Origin: Holosporaceae bacterium
GTDB taxonomy: Bacteria; Pseudomonadota; Alphaproteobacteria; UBA3830
DNA length: 7,384 nucleotides
Assembly: GCA_031282785.1 (NCBI GenBank)
Contig: JAITDB010000023.1
Location: 1-7,384 of the forward strand
Direction: 5' to 3'
A program made the translations under genes and the position numbers. Under the pieces are notes generated by a model, which was not told where the DNA came from, ran no database searches, and was given only the letters and a program-made list of their open reading frames with translations. Shown in pieces: positions 6,160 through 7,384 of this stretch; positions within the stretch are counted from its first letter, which is position 1, and every line of letters begins with the position of its first letter.

Positions 6160-6493
6160 AATTTATTGTTTTGTTGGATTGATTTTATCGTCCAGAAATA
6201 TTGTTGTCACGATTACAAGAGGTAACAGCATTTTCCAGAATCGAATTTCGTCGTTTTTGAGGAAGTGCTTGCGCAACGACAGACTTCATGTAGCTACTAT
6301 ATCGAATAAGTCGAATGTACTTTTTCTGTGGCCATGGCCTTTCTCTTCTACTTCGAAATTCAACGAACTTTTTCAATAATCATAAAGAAATAAGCCGTGA
6401 TGACAAATCTAGCGGCATTAATCACAGGATAATCATCAAATTATAGCGACATCATCATTGGAAAAGTTGTTTTATCAATCCAACAAATAAATT
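6160..6493. repeat. Segment bounded by inverted repeats, possible MITE-like element
   Basis: TTTGTTGGATTGAT at 6170-6183 is perfectly repeated in inverse orientation at 6474-6487. Just outside, AATTTATT (6160-6167) is matched by its complement AATAAATT at 6486-6493, with a small spacing difference. The roughly 335 bases in between encode nothing recognisable. Size, AT-richness and ends fit a non-autonomous element mobilised by a transposase elsewhere. A clear target-site duplication was not found, so a chance or other origin remains possible. Confidence 0.4.
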
Positions 6494-6542
6494 ATCGCCC
6501 AAAAAAATTAATATTTAATAAAAAAATACAGGAAAAGATATA

Positions 6543-7283
6543 ATGTTAGAAAATAAAACCATAAAAATTCCATGGGAAAAAATTGCTCGACAGAATCAGT
6601 TGGCTCCACCCGGTAATTGGAATATATGGCTGATTCTTGCTGGCAGAGGATTCGGAAAAACTCGTTCCGCTGCCGAGGCCATTCGAAGATGGGTTCTCGC
6701 CGGCACTTACAAGAGAATCGCCCTGATTTCCAACACAATTCAGGAAGCAAGACAGGTCATGGTCGAGGGAGAAAGCGGGATTTTATCTATATCCGATGCG
6801 GAGGAAAAGCTGGAATTTTATCCTTCCAAAAGACTTTTGAGATGGCCAAACGGAGCCATCGCCACACTCTACGGCGCAGAGCATTACGAGCATCTTCGGG
6901 GACCACAATTCGATGCTGCCTGGATAGACGAATTTGCCAAATTCCATTATCCGAAGGAAACATTCGACCAATTATCGTTTTCGCTGCGACTTGGTGTTAG
7001 TCCGAAGGTAATTTTGACCACCACTCCGCGGCCAATCCAGTTTCTAAAGGACCTCATGAAGAGAGATGACGTCGTCACTGTGAAAGGAACATCTCTGGAA
7101 AACTCGCAGAATCTGTCTCCCACATTCCTAAAACAGCTGGAATATCTCAAAGGAACCAGACTGGAAGCGCAGGAAATTTATGCAGAGATCATCGACGAAA
7201 ATCAAAATACACTCTGGGCGTGGGAAGATATCGAGAAATGTCATCGGGATCCTCCTCATTTTATGAATAAGGTTCAAGAGTAG
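6543..7283 (+). CDS. Truncated large terminase subunit (ATPase domain only)
   Basis: Large terminase drives DNA into phage or gene-transfer-agent capsids and cuts it with a C-terminal nuclease. This 246-residue product keeps the motor: AGRGFGKTR (33-41, Walker A), FDAAWIDEFAKF (123-134, Walker B with catalytic Glu130) and LTTTPRP (158-164, coupling motif). The ending around TLWAWEDIEKC matches the linker region of Terminase_6 / gene-transfer-agent proteins. Intact relatives continue for roughly another 180 residues with an RNase H-like nuclease; here the frame stops after NKVQE, and an insertion sequence appears to start at about that point. AGGA nine bases before the ATG supports the start. 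No small terminase or portal gene lies upstream. It could still make an ATPase, but packaging should be lost. Confidence 0.82.
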   Translation: MLENKTIKIPWEKIARQNQLAPPGNWNIWLILAGRGFGKTRSAAEAIRRWVLAGTYKRIALISNTIQEARQVMVEGESGILSISDAEEKLEFYPSKRLLRWPNGAIATLYGAEHYEHLRGPQFDAAWIDEFAKFHYPKETFDQLSFSLRLGVSPKVILTTTPRPIQFLKDLMKRDDVVTVKGTSLENSQNLSPTFLKQLEYLKGTRLEAQEIYAEIIDENQNTLWAWEDIEKCHRDPPHFMNKVQE

Positions 7284-7384
7284 ATTAGATTGATTTTCTA
7301 GCCCAATAAGGTAGGATATATCAATGAAAAATAGATACATAAAAAATACCCATATTTCTGAATCCCAATTTAGGAAAATTTTAC
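7271..7384 (+). mobile_element. Left end of an IS1595-type insertion sequence (partial)
   Basis: The terminase reading stops resembling its family at about 7270-7275 and a transposase start follows at 7324. I place the left edge near the GG at 7271, giving a roughly 50-base end before the gene. The exact terminal inverted repeat cannot be fixed because the right end lies outside the window, and no 8-base target duplication can be tested. Confidence 0.55.
7324..7384 (+). CDS. IS1595-family transposase, N-terminal fragment
   Basis: Twenty codons are visible before the window ends, beginning MKNRYIKNTHISESQFRKIL. The pattern of MKN-[KR]-Y-[IV]-x(3)-x-IS-E-x(2)-FR is how many IS1595-group (ISNwi1/IS1016-like) transposases begin; in full they are DDE-type enzymes of a little over 200 residues. 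AGGA seven bases upstream of the ATG supports the start. The call rests on a short stretch recognised from family memory, so it is likely rather than proven. Its position right behind the truncated terminase makes it the probable cause of that truncation. Confidence 0.6.
   Translation, partial: MKNRYIKNTHISESQFRKIL

Larger units (their letters stand above)
5922..6542. other. Gene-poor divergent intergenic region
   Basis: About 620 bases separate the leftward ftsK operon from the rightward terminase gene. The left half (to about 6120) is GC-richer and full of short repeats and hairpins; the right half (from about 6120) is very AT-rich. Frames of 81 codons on the plus strand (6134-6379) and 63 on the minus strand (6185-6376) overlap each other, match no family I recognise and have no good ribosome sites. 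I see no tRNA, no convincing small-RNA family and no clear sigma-70 promoter for the terminase gene. Confidence 0.6.

Noticed and set aside
6163..6372. Minus-strand frame with a hydrophobic WKMLLPLVIVTTIFL segment, interrupted by one stop
   Set aside because: It resembles a decayed membrane-anchored protein but matches no family I know, needs a stop read through, and lies in the inverted-repeat segment. Not strong enough to call.
6467..6495. TTGTTT with AATTAT at 17 bases as terminase promoter
   Set aside because: The -10 hexamer is a poor match and such pairs are common in AT-rich DNA.

Overview
The window looks like chromosome from an AT-rich alphaproteobacterium, probably a host-associated lineage of the Holosporales or Rickettsiales kind. 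This is inferred from the low GC, the order zinc-ribbon protein / ftsK / lolA, a gene-transfer-agent-like terminase, and the amount of decayed and mobile DNA. No rRNA or tRNA is present to fix the taxonomy.

Layout from left to right. (1) Positions 21-710, minus strand: a type II toxin-antitoxin operon. A Phd/YefM-type antitoxin overlaps a VapC-like PIN-domain toxin by 8 bases. It is driven by a perfect consensus sigma-70 promoter, and a palindrome lies at the transcription start. (2) Positions 727-2343: a cassette with one gene for an AAA ATPase of the DUF4143 type, bracketed by two direct copies of a 132/178-base repeat. Each copy carries a differently damaged piece of the same small helix-turn-helix-like reading frame. 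The ATPase ribosome-binding site lies in a perfect 7-bp inverted repeat. (3) Positions 2371-5921, minus strand: the core block, a compact operon of an MJ0042 zinc-ribbon membrane protein, the DNA translocase FtsK, and LolA. ftsK and lolA overlap at ATGA. (4) Positions 5922-6542: a gene-poor stretch with degenerate repeats, two tandem double-hairpin units that share compensatory base changes, and a roughly 335-bp segment bounded by inverted repeats, like a small non-autonomous element. (5) Positions 6543-7384, plus strand: a large-terminase gene that keeps its ATPase domain but stops where the nuclease domain should begin. The start of an IS1595-type transposase follows at once and runs off the window.

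The core operon serves chromosome segregation at division and the cell envelope. Everything around it is accessory: an addiction module, a repeat-flanked ATPase, repeats, a broken packaging gene and an insertion sequence. No complete new multi-gene system is visible. The most distinctive items are the repeat-bracketed ATPase cassette, the tandem double hairpins, and the IS-truncated terminase.
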